Part shown: piece by piece, positions 39,767 to 49,202 of the stretch
How the letters are laid out: each line of letters opens with the position of its first letter
Position numbering within the stretch: the first letter of the stretch is position 1
Origin: Aquisphaera insulae
GTDB lineage: Bacteria; Planctomycetota; Planctomycetia; Isosphaerales; Isosphaeraceae
DNA length: 64,000 nt
Assembly: GCF_011064615.1 (NCBI RefSeq)
Contig: NZ_JAALJH010000014.1
Coordinates: 62,001 to 126,000, forward strand
Direction: 5' to 3'
Notes under the pieces: model-generated
The model's input: only the letters and a program-made list of their open reading frames with translations
Database searches by the model: none
What the model was told of the DNA's origin: nothing
Position numbers and translations under genes: made by a program

Positions 39767-40666
39767 TCAGGCGTCGAGCTGGCCGACCATCCAGGCGAAC
39801 GGCTCGATGATCCCCCGCGGCTCCACCCGGAGCGGGACCAGGCTCTCGCGGCCCGAGTCGTCCACGACCTTCGCGGAAGAACCGGCCACGCCAGACGCGT
39901 AGTAGGTGACCCGCTCCAGCCGCGCCTGGCACTGGCCGTAGAGGCCCGGCACATTGCCCTTGGCGAACGCGACGGGGTCGGCGATCCCGTCGTCCAGGAG
40001 GTCCGCCTTGGTGAAGACGACGGCCACCGGGACGTCGACCTTCCGCCCTTTCTTCCGTCCCGGCCGGAGCGCCTCCAGGTAGCTCACGAGCTGCATGGCG
40101 AAGATCTCCTGGGCCTGGCCGTCGGCGACGACCTGCACCAGATCCATGAGGATGACCACCCCGGCGCAGCAGGACATCAGGGCGCGGATGGTCTTGTGGC
40201 TTCCGGGGTCTTCCATCTCCTCGGTCACGGCCTCGCCGGCGACGTCGGGCGTGACGATGTCCACCGCCGAACGGCCCTTCGCGGGGAGGATCTCGCAGTG
40301 GATCCACTGCCAGCGATCGGTCTCCACCGGAGTCTTCTCGGGGAAGCGCTGCCGCTCCAGGGCGAGGATCAGATTGCGATGTAGGGCCAGGGAGAACGGG
40401 CTCCGGGACAGTCCGCGGAGGCCCGTCGCGCCGCGTGAGAGCAAGTCCAGCAGCATGCCGAGGTACACCGTCTTGCCCACGCCGGTGGGCCCAAGGACCA
40501 CGACGAATCGGGGCGGAGTGGTCCGCGAGCGGATCGACTCGGTCACCTTGTACGGCAGGAAGCAGGCCGCGCAGGGCTCCCCTTCGTAGATGTGGCCGCC
40601 GCAGAGGGGGCAGCCCTGGCTGCTCTGCTGGCGGTTGTACTCGGTCAGGTAGGGGCGGGCGGGCAT
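39767..40666 (-). CDS. Zinc-ribbon P-loop GTPase (DO-GTPase2-like)
   Basis: 299 residues. A four-cysteine zinc ribbon (C19, C22, C32, C35; CPLC...CAAC) precedes a P-loop domain with Walker A GPTGVGKT (59-66). The Walker B/switch II region is DVAGE (141-145), and the guanine-specificity motif is FTKAD (218-222), a TKxD variant of NKxD. These make it a TRAFAC-class GTPase, closest to the double-GTPase 2 group by my reading. Expected to bind GTP and signal or assemble at a membrane or complex. It is followed immediately by its likely partner GAP1 and sits downstream of the chemosensory genes. Confidence 0.85.
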   Translation of the reverse strand: MPARPYLTEYNRQQSSQGCPLCGGHIYEGEPCAACFLPYKVTESIRSRTTPPRFVVVLGPTGVGKTVYLGMLLDLLSRGATGLRGLSRSPFSLALHRNLILALERQRFPEKTPVETDRWQWIHCEILPAKGRSAVDIVTPDVAGEAVTEEMEDPGSHKTIRALMSCCAGVVILMDLVQVVADGQAQEIFAMQLVSYLEALRPGRKKGRKVDVPVAVVFTKADLLDDGIADPVAFAKGNVPGLYGQCQARLERVTYYASGVAGSSAKVVDDSGRESLVPLRVEPRGIIEPFAWMVGQLDA

Positions 40667-40729
40667 GGCGGGATTCCCCCTGGCATCCGGGCGATCGTGG
40701 GACGTATTCGTGCGAGTGCGGAAGGTCGT

Positions 40730-41806
40730 TCAGGGCAAGGGCCGGAGCTGGTCCAGCGGAAGCACGCAGCGGAAACCGATGTTGTCGCGGCGGTCGAGCT
40801 CGCCCTGTCCGGTGATGAACTGGCAGGCGGATTCGCCCGGGAGGTAGGTGTCGAACGCTCCGCCCAGGATCCGCCGCATCGGCTTCCAGGGCTGGAAGGA
40901 CTCGCCCGGGAGGCACGGGATCGTCTCGAGCGGGTCGTCGAGCCATTCCCAGACGTTGCCGGTCATCTGGTAGATGCCGTTGGGCGTGGCGCCGGAGGCG
41001 AAGTCGCCGACCGGGGCTGTATGGCCGGAGCCCGAGGCGGACACGTTGGCGCGGGCCGGCTCGAAGACGTTCCCCCACGGATACCGGTTGCAGGTCCCGC
41101 CGCCGAGATGCTCCGGCCAGCCGCAGGCCTTCTGCCACTCCGCGGCGGTGGGGAGCCGCTTGCCGACCCACCGCGCGTAGGCGACGGCCTCATGCCAGCA
41201 GACGCCGACGACCGGATGCTCGCCCCGGCCCGCCGGGAACTTGCCGTGCTCCCAGTCCCTGGGCCCGGCGCGGCCGGTGCGGTCCGTGAGCCGCGCGACG
41301 CTCGGCCAGACTTCCCTCGGCCAGATCTCCAGGTCGTCATAGCCCTTCGCCTGGACGAAACGCAGGTACTGGCGATTGGTCACGGCGAAACGATCCATGA
41401 AGAAGCCGCCCAGATCGACCACATCGAGGCTCCCGTCGCAGCGGATCACCGGGACGTTCCCCGCCGGGACCATCGCCATCTGCGAGCCGAGCACCTTCCA
41501 GGCGGCGAGGGCATCCGGCTCGGTCACGCGGCCGGACGCGTCCGCGAGGAGGACGAAGCTGTAGCGGTCGTCCGCGATGAGCCGGGCGGCCATGCTGCGC
41601 GTGGACTCGCGGCCGTCCGGCCCTGCGGCTTCCGTCCCGCTGGCCGGCACGGTCGCGCGTCGCGGCCGCGGCGACAGCCAGCCGAGCAGGCGCGCGCCCA
41701 GGCCCGGCCGCGGAGGGAGGGCCGCCTTCATCGTCCCCGACGGCCGCTTCCGTCCCTCCTCCCGGCCGTCCGGGAGGCGATCGATCACCGAAGGCTCTGC
41801 ACGCAT
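40730..41806 (-). CDS. FGE/sulfatase-modifying-factor-fold (FGS) protein, likely non-enzymatic
   Basis: 358 residues from the ATG at 41806 (AGGGAGG upstream; an internal ATG at 41731 is possible). The FGS fold occupies about 107-350: MVPAGNVPVI, FFMDRFAVTNRQYLRF, HPVVGVCWHEAVAYARWVGKRLPTAAEWQKA, NRYPWGN, MTGNVWEW and NIGFRCV. The two redox cysteines of true formylglycine-generating enzymes should fall in the RRILGGAFDTYLPGESACQF stretch, where only one Cys (328) is seen and not at their spacing. It therefore probably serves as a binding or scaffold domain. The N-terminal 70 residues are basic, Pro-rich and disordered. Confidence 0.85.
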   Translation of the reverse strand: MRAEPSVIDRLPDGREEGRKRPSGTMKAALPPRPGLGARLLGWLSPRPRRATVPASGTEAAGPDGRESTRSMAARLIADDRYSFVLLADASGRVTEPDALAAWKVLGSQMAMVPAGNVPVIRCDGSLDVVDLGGFFMDRFAVTNRQYLRFVQAKGYDDLEIWPREVWPSVARLTDRTGRAGPRDWEHGKFPAGRGEHPVVGVCWHEAVAYARWVGKRLPTAAEWQKACGWPEHLGGGTCNRYPWGNVFEPARANVSASGSGHTAPVGDFASGATPNGIYQMTGNVWEWLDDPLETIPCLPGESFQPWKPMRRILGGAFDTYLPGESACQFITGQGELDRRDNIGFRCVLPLDQLRPLP

Positions 41807-41825
41807 GGCCCGAACGTCCTCCCTC

Positions 41826-42371
41826 CTACCTTGGGGAACCTCGCATGTCCGACGCGCGCCGGACATCCTGGCATAGGGTCTGGAACTGGCGGAGGATCGA
41901 CTCCGCGACGGGGTTGGCCGCGGCCGAGCCGTCCCGCGTCCGGTCCTGGTGCCCCGCGGCCACCGGGGGCGTGACCTGGCTCGAACTCGAGGCCCGCTGG
42001 CGGCCACGCCCCGCGCCGGCCGCCTCGATCCGCTCACGCTCGAGCTTCTGCCAGGCGTCGGACAGGAGCTTGCGATCGTCCTCGAGCCGCTCGAGCCGCT
42101 CCTTCCAGTTCGTAGCCTGATTCTCCGAGTCCTCGAGGAGGCGGTCCCGCTCGCGTTCCAGCTCCTCGACCTTGCGGCGGAACTCCGCCTCCGCCCGGGT
42201 CGACTCCGCGCCGCCCGAGGGCCGTTTGCGGGCCTGGTCCTCGATGAGCTGGATCCGGAGGAGCAAGGTCCGGCGCAGTTCTTCCAGGTCGCGAATCCAA
42301 CCCGTCGTGGAGGATGCGGATGCCGTCGAGGGCAGGTCCTCACGCTTCGACTTCGATGCGGCGGGATCCAT
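41826..42371 (-). CDS. Coiled-coil protein of the chemosensory/GTPase operon
   Basis: 181 residues. A long heptad-rich helix (about 25-130: RDLEELRRTLLLRIQLIEDQ..., RRKVEELERERDRLLEDSE, KERLERLEDDRKLLSDAWQKLERER) is flanked by disordered ends. No enzymatic motif. It is 19 bases before the FGS gene and 34 bases after the larger coiled-coil gene. Probably a scaffold or adaptor; the family is not recognised. Confidence 0.8.
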   Translation of the reverse strand: MDPAASKSKREDLPSTASASSTTGWIRDLEELRRTLLLRIQLIEDQARKRPSGGAESTRAEAEFRRKVEELERERDRLLEDSENQATNWKERLERLEDDRKLLSDAWQKLERERIEAAGAGRGRQRASSSSQVTPPVAAGHQDRTRDGSAAANPVAESILRQFQTLCQDVRRASDMRGSPR

Positions 42372-42405
42372 GGACGATGTCCACCTCTGGGTTCCTGGTG
42401 ACGGG

Positions 42406-43401
42406 TCAACGCTCGGGGGCGGTCCGGCCCCAGAGCCTGGCCAGCCTGGCCGACAGGCCGCTGTTGCGCCTGGCCTCCGCCTCGCGCTCGTGGATCTCCT
42501 TGAGGTGCTGGCGGAACGCGTGGATCCGCATGTCCGGCTCCAGCTCGCCGTGGCCGGCCGAGGCGACGGGCCCAGGCCGGGCGGCGTCCGCCGCCGCGGC
42601 CCTGGTGGCCTGGGCTCGGAGCGAGGCGACGGCGATTTCGTACTCGCGCTGCTCGCGGTCGCGGAGGTCCTGGACGACGATGAGCTGGCCGCTCGCCTCC
42701 TCGGCCTGCCGCTTGGCCGAATCGAGCTCCTCGCGGAGAACGGCCAGCCGCGCCTCCGCCTCCGCCTCGAGCGCCTTGTGGAGCTTTCGGAGCCGGCGGT
42801 TGTCCGCCTCGATGGCCTCCATCGCCTCGGCCGTGGGGCCGGCGGTGTCCCCGCCCCCCTTGCCGGGTGCCGCGGCGAGCAGTTCCTGGACACGCTCGAT
42901 CTCGCGCTCCAGCTCGGCCTGCCGTTCTGACCAGGCCCGCCGCTCGCGGCCTAGTTCGGCCCGAAGGTCCTCGGCCTCGCGTCGGCGCCGTTCCACCTCC
43001 TCGGTCGCGGCCGAGGCCGGGGCGACCTCGGCACGCTCCACGCGTTCCTCCATGTCGGCGACCCAGGCGGCGAGCTGCTCCCATTCCGCCCGCCCGGCGG
43101 CCTCTGCCTCTTCCACCAGCCGGAGCTGGTCGAGCACCAGGTTGAGCGTCTCGTCGCGGCCCGCCAGCTCCGTGCGCAGGCGATCGAGCTCGTCATGGGC
43201 GGCCCGCTCCGCCTCGGCCCTCGCCGACTCGACGAGCGCGTCCGCGGAGGATCGGCCCCGGTCGTCGTCGTCCCGTGCCAGCAGCTCCGCCTCCAGTCGC
43301 GCGACCTCTTCCTGGAGCAGGGAGATCGTCTCCAGGAGGCCGCCATCGGGGTCGTCCCGCTCGCCCTGGTCGCGTTCGTCGAACACCTGGATCGGGCTCA
43401 T
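42406..43401 (-). CDS. Long coiled-coil protein
   Basis: 331 residues, nearly all predicted coiled coil (LLETISLLQEEVARLEAELLARD...; EEVERRRREAEDLRAELGRERRAWSERQ; RRLRKLHKALEAEAEARLAVLREE). A short basic C-terminus ends ARLARLWGRTAPER. It starts one base after the response-regulator stop. The composition and position resemble accessory coiled-coil proteins that position chemosensory arrays or polarity GTPases, but no domain is recognisable, so that role is inference. Confidence 0.85.
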   Translation of the reverse strand: MSPIQVFDERDQGERDDPDGGLLETISLLQEEVARLEAELLARDDDDRGRSSADALVESARAEAERAAHDELDRLRTELAGRDETLNLVLDQLRLVEEAEAAGRAEWEQLAAWVADMEERVERAEVAPASAATEEVERRRREAEDLRAELGRERRAWSERQAELEREIERVQELLAAAPGKGGGDTAGPTAEAMEAIEADNRRLRKLHKALEAEAEARLAVLREELDSAKRQAEEASGQLIVVQDLRDREQREYEIAVASLRAQATRAAAADAARPGPVASAGHGELEPDMRIHAFRQHLKEIHEREAEARRNSGLSARLARLWGRTAPER

Positions 43402-43402
43402 G

Positions 43403-44941
43403 TCAGGCGACTCCCATCCGGGACCCCGGGGACCGCGTCAGATGTTCCACCGTCGCCCGAAGGTCCGCCTCGCTCAGCGGCCGGTGGAGCACGCCGTCGA
43501 GGCCCATGGCGTCGAGCCGCGCGAGCTCGGCCTCGTCCTCGATGCTGGCGACGCCGATGAATCGCGAGCCCGCCGGGCACTGGCTCTTGCATTGCCGGAA
43601 GAAGGCTTCATGCTCCGGCCGGTCGAGCGGCAGGATCACCAGGTTGAAAGCCTGGCGGCGGAGCAGGAGCTGGGCCGCGACCCGGTCGCGGACGAGCTTC
43701 ACCTGGTGGTTCGTCCCCTCCGGGCCGAGCACATGCTGGATCAGGCGGGCGTTCTCGGGGTCGTCGTCGAGCGCCAGGATGGCCTCCGAGGAGCTGGGCG
43801 TCCGCCGTTCCACCATTCCGGCGAGCTCGAAGCCCCGGACGACCGCCGCGACGTCGGCCAGGTCGAGTCCGGCCTGCCGGGCGACCTCCTTCAGCGGCTG
43901 ATTGCCGTCGAGCAGGGTGAGGATCTTGACGTCCACATTGGAGAGCCCCGTGCGGTCGCTGCTGCCGCCGCGGACGGTCTGCCTTGCGAAGGCCAGGCCG
44001 CCCCATTCGCCCGGGTCGACTCCCGAGCCGCAGGCCCGCACCCCTTCGACGATCAGGGCCGCCACGCTCGTCTGCAGGGGCATCGCCTGGAACATCGGCG
44101 GCAGGGCCGACGCGGGCTCGAAGGCGAACTTGCCCGGCTCACCCTCGATCGCCCTGTGGGTCAGGACGGCCGCCTGGATGCGGAGGAGCGAGCGGAGCCG
44201 GCGGGGGTCGGACAGGCTCCGCTCCAATAGCTTCACCAGGCCGGACATCGACGGGTCCTGCTGCTCGCCGAGCGTGAGCGCCAGCAGCGGGGCGAGGTCC
44301 TCCAGCTCCTCCGGGAGCGCGGCAACGATGTCGTCCGGGCCCACGGTCGTCGAATAGACGGCCTGCACGCGGCCGGCGGCCAGGGCGAAGCGGATCCGAT
44401 CCCGGCCGGTCTCGAGCGTCAGCCGTCCGGACTGACGGCTGTGGTTCAGGAAGTCGAGGACGGCGCGGAGGGGGAAGGCGGCGGTGGTCCCCTCCAGCGA
44501 CGCATCGCGGACCTCGCTCACCGCCTCCGGCATGGCGCAGCCGGTCCGCTGGGCCTGGACGACCATGGCCCCGGTCTGAAGGGCGTTGGCGACGCCGCTC
44601 TTGAGCAGCTCCGGGGTGAACGGCTTGGGGATCTGGTCCACCACGTTGGTGAACTCGGTGTACTGGGCGAAGGCCCGGTTCCGCATGGCGGAGCTGATCA
44701 CCACGGGGATCGCCGCGGTCTCCTCGCGGCCGAGGAGCTCGCGGCAGACTTCGTCGCCGGTCGTCCCCGGGAGCTGATGGTCCAGCAGGATGAGGTCGGG
44801 GCGCTCGGCCCGGGCCATCTCGACGCCGATCTCCGCGGCCGGGGCCATGATGACCCGGTAGCCGGCCTGGGAGAGGTGGCATTCGACCATCTTGCGGATC
44901 GTCTGGCTGTCGTCGATCACGAGAATCAGCGGGCTTTCCAT
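43403..44941 (-). CDS. Response regulator: REC, DUF4388-like, winged helix, degenerate REC
   Basis: 512 residues. An N-terminal receiver (1-120) has Asp10/Asp11 and phospho-acceptor Asp54 (LILLDHQLPG). A DUF4388/PatA-like region (about 150-235: SLEGTTAAFPLRAVLDFLNHSRQSGRLTLETG...AAGRVQAVYSTTVG) is followed by helical and winged-helix segments (about 330-380). The C-terminal segment (about 385-500) has a receiver fold, but the acceptor Asp is replaced (FNLVILPLDRPEH). It overlaps the CheA gene by 16 bases. Likely takes phosphate from CheA and passes the signal to the downstream coiled-coil/GTPase proteins. Confidence 0.9.
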   Translation of the reverse strand: MESPLILVIDDSQTIRKMVECHLSQAGYRVIMAPAAEIGVEMARAERPDLILLDHQLPGTTGDEVCRELLGREETAAIPVVISSAMRNRAFAQYTEFTNVVDQIPKPFTPELLKSGVANALQTGAMVVQAQRTGCAMPEAVSEVRDASLEGTTAAFPLRAVLDFLNHSRQSGRLTLETGRDRIRFALAAGRVQAVYSTTVGPDDIVAALPEELEDLAPLLALTLGEQQDPSMSGLVKLLERSLSDPRRLRSLLRIQAAVLTHRAIEGEPGKFAFEPASALPPMFQAMPLQTSVAALIVEGVRACGSGVDPGEWGGLAFARQTVRGGSSDRTGLSNVDVKILTLLDGNQPLKEVARQAGLDLADVAAVVRGFELAGMVERRTPSSSEAILALDDDPENARLIQHVLGPEGTNHQVKLVRDRVAAQLLLRRQAFNLVILPLDRPEHEAFFRQCKSQCPAGSRFIGVASIEDEAELARLDAMGLDGVLHRPLSEADLRATVEHLTRSPGSRMGVA

Positions 44942-47832
44942 GGCTCCTCCGCGGTGCGGTTGTCTCCGGGGCCTGCGGGCCTGTCGGGCCGGGGGACCGA
45001 CCCCCTAACGACTTCGGCGAGCGCCGCGGGATCGACGGGCTTGGGGAGGAATGCCCTCGCCCCCAACGATCGGACCTTCTGCTGCGTCTCCTCGTCGGAC
45101 CTGGTGCTGGCGACGATCACCGGGATCGTCGCCAGCGAGGCGATCCGGCGGATCTCCGAAAGCAGCCCCAACCCGTCCAGCCGGGGCATCTCCAGGTCGG
45201 TCACGACCAGACAGTACGACCCGTCGCGGAGGCGGACGAGCGCCTCCTGCCCGTCGGAGACCTCGTCCACGGCGAATCCGAGGGATCGGAGCTGCCGGGC
45301 CATCACGCGGCGGACGCTGATCGAATCATCGACGACCAGCACCGGCCGGCCGGCACGGTCGATGGCGCCGATCGGGTTGCCCGCCACGGACGGCGAGATC
45401 CGAGGCCCCTCCGCCTCACCGTGGAGCCCGGCCAGGTTCAACACGCAGATGACCTCCCCGCTCGCGAGGACGCTCGTCCCCGAGACAAGGGGATGGCCAC
45501 TCAGGAGTGCGTTCAGCGGCTTGATCACCAGCTCCTCGGTCCCCTCGATCGCGTCCACGACGAGACCGACCGGCCCGCCGGCCGATCGGACCACAAGAAG
45601 CTTAGGCCACGCCGGCCACGGCGTGGTGGCGACGCCGAGGATTTCCCTCGCGTCGGCCAGGGGGATCTCGCCGCCCCGGAACGGGAACCGGTCCTCCCCC
45701 AGGTCCTTCGGCTCGATCGGCTGGGCGTGCTCGATGAGCGCGACCGGTATCGCAAAGGCCTGGCCGTCCACCCGGGCGATCATCACGGTCTCGAGCGCCA
45801 GGCGGCCGGGCAGGCGGACGGTCATCCGCGTGCCTCGGCCGCGCTCGGTCCTGAGCTCGATCGTGCCGCGGAGGAGCCCGACCTCGCGGGCGACGACGTC
45901 CATCCCCACGCCGCGGCCGGAGATGGCATTCGCCGCGTCCCTGGTGGAGAAGCCGGAATGGAAGATCAGCTCGTTGAGCCGTTCGACCGAGGGGGTCTCC
46001 GTCGGGGCGACCAGCCCGAGGCGGCGCGCCTTGGCCTCGATCGCCGAGTGGTCCAGGCCGCGGCCGTCATCGTGCACCGAGATCGCCAGGCCGTTCCCCT
46101 CGCGGCGGGCCTCCAGCGTGATCTTGCCCGCGGCCGGCTTGCCCGCCCGCGCTCGCTCCTCGGGCGCCTCGATGCCGTGTCCGACCGCATTGCGGACGAC
46201 GTGGAGGAGCGGCTCGTAGGCCTTGTCCTGGACCGCGCGATCCAGGCCCGCCTGGTCCCCCACCATGGCGACCTCGATCTGCCGTCCCTCCACCCTGGCC
46301 GCGTCGAGGGCCACCCGCGCCAGCCGCTGGAAGAGGCCCCTGACCGGGACGATGCGGATCGACTGGAGCTCGTCCCAGAGCTGCATCGTCAGCCGACCGA
46401 GGGCGTCGCCGTGGTCGGCCAGGGGGGTGGCCGCGGCCATGGCCGTCTCGGCGATCACCGCGAGGTCATCGTCGAGCTCGCCGAGCTTTCGGAGCTGGGC
46501 AGGGACGTCGACGCGGCGAGATCGTGGGCCGTTGATCGCGCCGGTCGCCCGGTCCTCGCGGCCGAGGCCGGCCTCATGGAGCCGGTCCAGGCAGGCGTGC
46601 ATCCGGCCGCGGAGGCCCCGGGCCATCGCCGCGACGGCCTTCAGCGACTCCGCCTGGCCCATCCAGGACCGTCGCCGGGCGATCAGCTCCGAAGCCACAT
46701 CGAGCAGCTCGTCGAACCGTGCCGACGCCACCCGAATCGGCCCCTCCTGGGCCGTCGCCGGGGCCTCGGAGCCGCACGAGGTCGGGGCTTCGGGACGGGT
46801 GACGGCCTCCGCGGGAACGGTCACCGGGGGCGTTTCGGCCGGCGGGGCGGCGGCTCGATGGCCGCCGCGGAGCAGGCCGAGGAGGCCCTCGAGGTAGGCG
46901 AGCGTCCCGTGGAGCAACTCGACGAGTCCGGGTGGGAGGACGTCGCGCCCCCCGTCCAGACGTTCCTCCAGCCCGTGGACCAGGGCCGAGAGCTCGCCCA
47001 GGCCCACGCTCCCCGCTGCCCCCTTCAAAGTGTGGAGGCAGCGGCCCAGCTCGCGGAACGACTCGGGAGAGCCGCCCCCCGCGCCGACGTCCAGGACCAG
47101 CGACTGGATCCGCTCGAAGAGGTCCGTGGCGTCCGCGAGGAATGCTTCGCGGATCTCGTCGTCCAGGTCCAGGCCGCGGGGCAGGGGGGGGATGACGAGA
47201 GCCGGAGCGACCTCGGCACGGGGAGGCGTCGCCCGCGGCTGGGTGGGCTCGACGCGAGCCACCGGGGGCGGCGCATTCGGCGGTGCCGAGGGGGTCGCCC
47301 CGAAGAGCCGGAGCAGGGCCTGAGCGTCGATCGCGGGGGGCTCGTCAAGGTCCGGCTCGGGGTCCGTGTCCTGTCGTCCCTCTCGCTCGGGCTCGCCGTC
47401 GATGCCCTGGAGCGAGACCGAATCTCCGGCGGCGTCGGCGGACGCGTCCTCCAGGAGGCAGAGGTAATCGCCCCACGACGCCGACGATTGCTCGAGGAGC
47501 CGGGCGGCAACCTCGTCGTCGTCGCCGCCACGGGCCTCGCTGCGGGCGAGCTGGGCCATGGCCTTCACGCAGAAGAGGCCGATCTCATCGGCCGCACCGT
47601 CAGGCTCCGCGGCCCGGCATTCCCACAGCTCCGTCAGCGTGGAGAGTCGAGAGAGTGCCCTCGCGAGGGCCGGCCGGGGCCCTCGACAATCCGAGGCAAG
47701 GTCGGCGAGCGCCCGCCGGACCGGGCCGAGATCGGCCGGCGCCGGCTCGCCAAGGATCGCGAGCTGGAGCCGATCGGCGATCTCGTCGATCCGGGCCGCG
47801 ACCGGGGTCGCTTCCGTCGCGGCCTGGCTCAT
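44926..47832 (-). CDS. cheA: Hybrid chemotaxis histidine kinase CheA-REC
   Basis: 968 residues from the ATG at 47832, overlapping the MCP stop by four bases. An N-terminal 215-residue region precedes an HPt domain with His267 ([13 protein letters not shown]). Dimerisation segment, then HATPase with N-box [12 protein letters not shown] (544-555), G1 HDDGRGL (587-593), G2 GRGVGMDVV (639-647) and [13 protein letters not shown]. CheW-like domain about 670-805. C-terminal REC has DD at 835-836, acceptor Asp879 (VTDLEMP) and Lys931 (FLPKPVDP). Autophosphorylates on receptor input and can phosphorylate its own REC or the adjacent regulator. The N-box Asp of most CheA proteins is Gly here. Confidence 0.93.
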   Translation of the reverse strand: MSQAATEATPVAARIDEIADRLQLAILGEPAPADLGPVRRALADLASDCRGPRPALARALSRLSTLTELWECRAAEPDGAADEIGLFCVKAMAQLARSEARGGDDDEVAARLLEQSSASWGDYLCLLEDASADAAGDSVSLQGIDGEPEREGRQDTDPEPDLDEPPAIDAQALLRLFGATPSAPPNAPPPVARVEPTQPRATPPRAEVAPALVIPPLPRGLDLDDEIREAFLADATDLFERIQSLVLDVGAGGGSPESFRELGRCLHTLKGAAGSVGLGELSALVHGLEERLDGGRDVLPPGLVELLHGTLAYLEGLLGLLRGGHRAAAPPAETPPVTVPAEAVTRPEAPTSCGSEAPATAQEGPIRVASARFDELLDVASELIARRRSWMGQAESLKAVAAMARGLRGRMHACLDRLHEAGLGREDRATGAINGPRSRRVDVPAQLRKLGELDDDLAVIAETAMAAATPLADHGDALGRLTMQLWDELQSIRIVPVRGLFQRLARVALDAARVEGRQIEVAMVGDQAGLDRAVQDKAYEPLLHVVRNAVGHGIEAPEERARAGKPAAGKITLEARREGNGLAISVHDDGRGLDHSAIEAKARRLGLVAPTETPSVERLNELIFHSGFSTRDAANAISGRGVGMDVVAREVGLLRGTIELRTERGRGTRMTVRLPGRLALETVMIARVDGQAFAIPVALIEHAQPIEPKDLGEDRFPFRGGEIPLADAREILGVATTPWPAWPKLLVVRSAGGPVGLVVDAIEGTEELVIKPLNALLSGHPLVSGTSVLASGEVICVLNLAGLHGEAEGPRISPSVAGNPIGAIDRAGRPVLVVDDSISVRRVMARQLRSLGFAVDEVSDGQEALVRLRDGSYCLVVTDLEMPRLDGLGLLSEIRRIASLATIPVIVASTRSDEETQQKVRSLGARAFLPKPVDPAALAEVVRGSVPRPDRPAGPGDNRTAEEPWKAR

Positions 47833-49193
47833 GGGCGCGCCTCGCTCGAGGCCAGCTCGCGGGCCCGGCGTGGTCCGAGCGGGGCCGGCAGGTGACCGGG
47901 CGGCGACGGGTCTCGTCCGGGGGCGGGCTCGGAGGGCGCGGTCGCGAGCCGTTGCCAGGGCTCGCACGACTTGACGAGGGCCCTGAGCGAGGCCCTGGAC
48001 CTCGTCGTCCGCTCGAGCGTCTGGTGGGTCACGTCGGAGATCCGCTGCATCGCGCGGACGAGCTCCTGGGTGGCGATGACCTGGTCGTTGGTGGATCGCG
48101 AGATCCCTTCGACGAGCCGGGCCGAGTCCTCCGCGACCTGGCTGATCCGGTCGAGCGCGACGCCGGTCTCGCGGACGCGGTCGCCTTCGCGCTGCATCTC
48201 GGCCTGTTCCTCGCCGAGTGCCCGCAAGCTCTCGTGAGTGTCGGCCTGGATCGCCTCGACGATGGTGCCGATCTCGCGGGTGGCGGTGGCGGCACGTTCC
48301 GCGAGCTTGCGGATCTCCTCCGCGACGACGGCGAAGCCCCGGCCGTGCTCGCCGGCGCGGACGGACTCGATCGTGGCATTGAGGGCGAGCATGTCGGTCC
48401 GGCTCGAGATGCCCCGGATCAGGTCGACGATGGCGCCGATCTCCTCGGATCGCTCCTCGAGTCGCTTCGCCGTCCGGCCGTTGACCTCGATCTGGGCAAG
48501 TAGCCGGTCCATGCCCTCGCTGACGCTGTGGACCTGCTCGAGCCCGCGACGGGCCTCGGTACGGGATCGCTCACAGGCGCGGAGGGCCTCGTCGGCGTTG
48601 TGGGAGATCCGATCGATCTTCTCGGAAAGGGCCTCGACGGCCGAGGCCGTGCGGGTGACCGCGTCGGACTGGTCGGCGGCGCCGGAGGCCACACGCTCGT
48701 TCAGCTCCTCCAGCGAGGAGGCGTCCTGATGGATGGCCATCGCCGTCTGCCGCAACGTCTCGAGCACCGCGGGGAGACGGGCACCGACCTCCGAGAGGGC
48801 GTTCTCCGGCCTGATCGCGGTGCCCGATCCGTGGAGCGAGGCCCAGTACTGGCGGGCTGTCCGCTCCGACTTGGCGAAGTCCTCTCGCATTGCGGTTGCT
48901 TCGTCCAGGGTCCTCGACAGCGTGGAGATCCCCGCGTCGAGTTGGGCGTGCCCGAGGTCCCGGGCCGGCTCTTCGCATCCCGGATCCGACAGTGCCGCGA
49001 TCCGGCGGGCCGCTGCGCCGAGGACGGAGCTCGCGGCGAGTGCCGCGATCAGCCCCCCCATCACGGCCCCGGCCGCGAGGTCCGCAACGATCCCCGGGGT
49101 CGCGCCGATCGCGGCGCGAGCCCCCTGGCCGGCCCCGGCGCCGGCCAGGCCCAGGAGGACACCGAACGGGATCCATCGCCTCGAGAGAGTCAT
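47829..49193 (-). CDS. Methyl-accepting-type chemoreceptor without sensor domain
   Basis: 454 residues. One or two N-terminal membrane helices (about 7-25 and 33-62) lead directly into a long coiled-coil signalling domain. The hairpin tip [39 protein letters not shown] (about 284-322) is well conserved. There is no periplasmic ligand-binding domain and no HAMP domain I can recognise. Glu/Gln methylation sites and the EIRKLAER block exist, yet no cheR or cheB lies in the window. Probably senses a membrane or cytoplasmic cue, and signals through CheW to CheA encoded on either side. Confidence 0.9.
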   Translation of the reverse strand: MTLSRRWIPFGVLLGLAGAGAGQGARAAIGATPGIVADLAAGAVMGGLIAALAASSVLGAAARRIAALSDPGCEEPARDLGHAQLDAGISTLSRTLDEATAMREDFAKSERTARQYWASLHGSGTAIRPENALSEVGARLPAVLETLRQTAMAIHQDASSLEELNERVASGAADQSDAVTRTASAVEALSEKIDRISHNADEALRACERSRTEARRGLEQVHSVSEGMDRLLAQIEVNGRTAKRLEERSEEIGAIVDLIRGISSRTDMLALNATIESVRAGEHGRGFAVVAEEIRKLAERAATATREIGTIVEAIQADTHESLRALGEEQAEMQREGDRVRETGVALDRISQVAEDSARLVEGISRSTNDQVIATQELVRAMQRISDVTHQTLERTTRSRASLRALVKSCEPWQRLATAPSEPAPGRDPSPPGHLPAPLGPRRARELASSEARP

Positions 49194-49202
49194 GATGAGT
49201 CC

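Noticed and set aside
39075-41171. One 698-codon frame covering GAP1 and parts of the GTPase and FGS genes
   Set aside because: Only the last 223 codons are a real protein (start 39746). The rest lies out of frame over the GTPase and FGS genes, whose own frames show full domain signatures.
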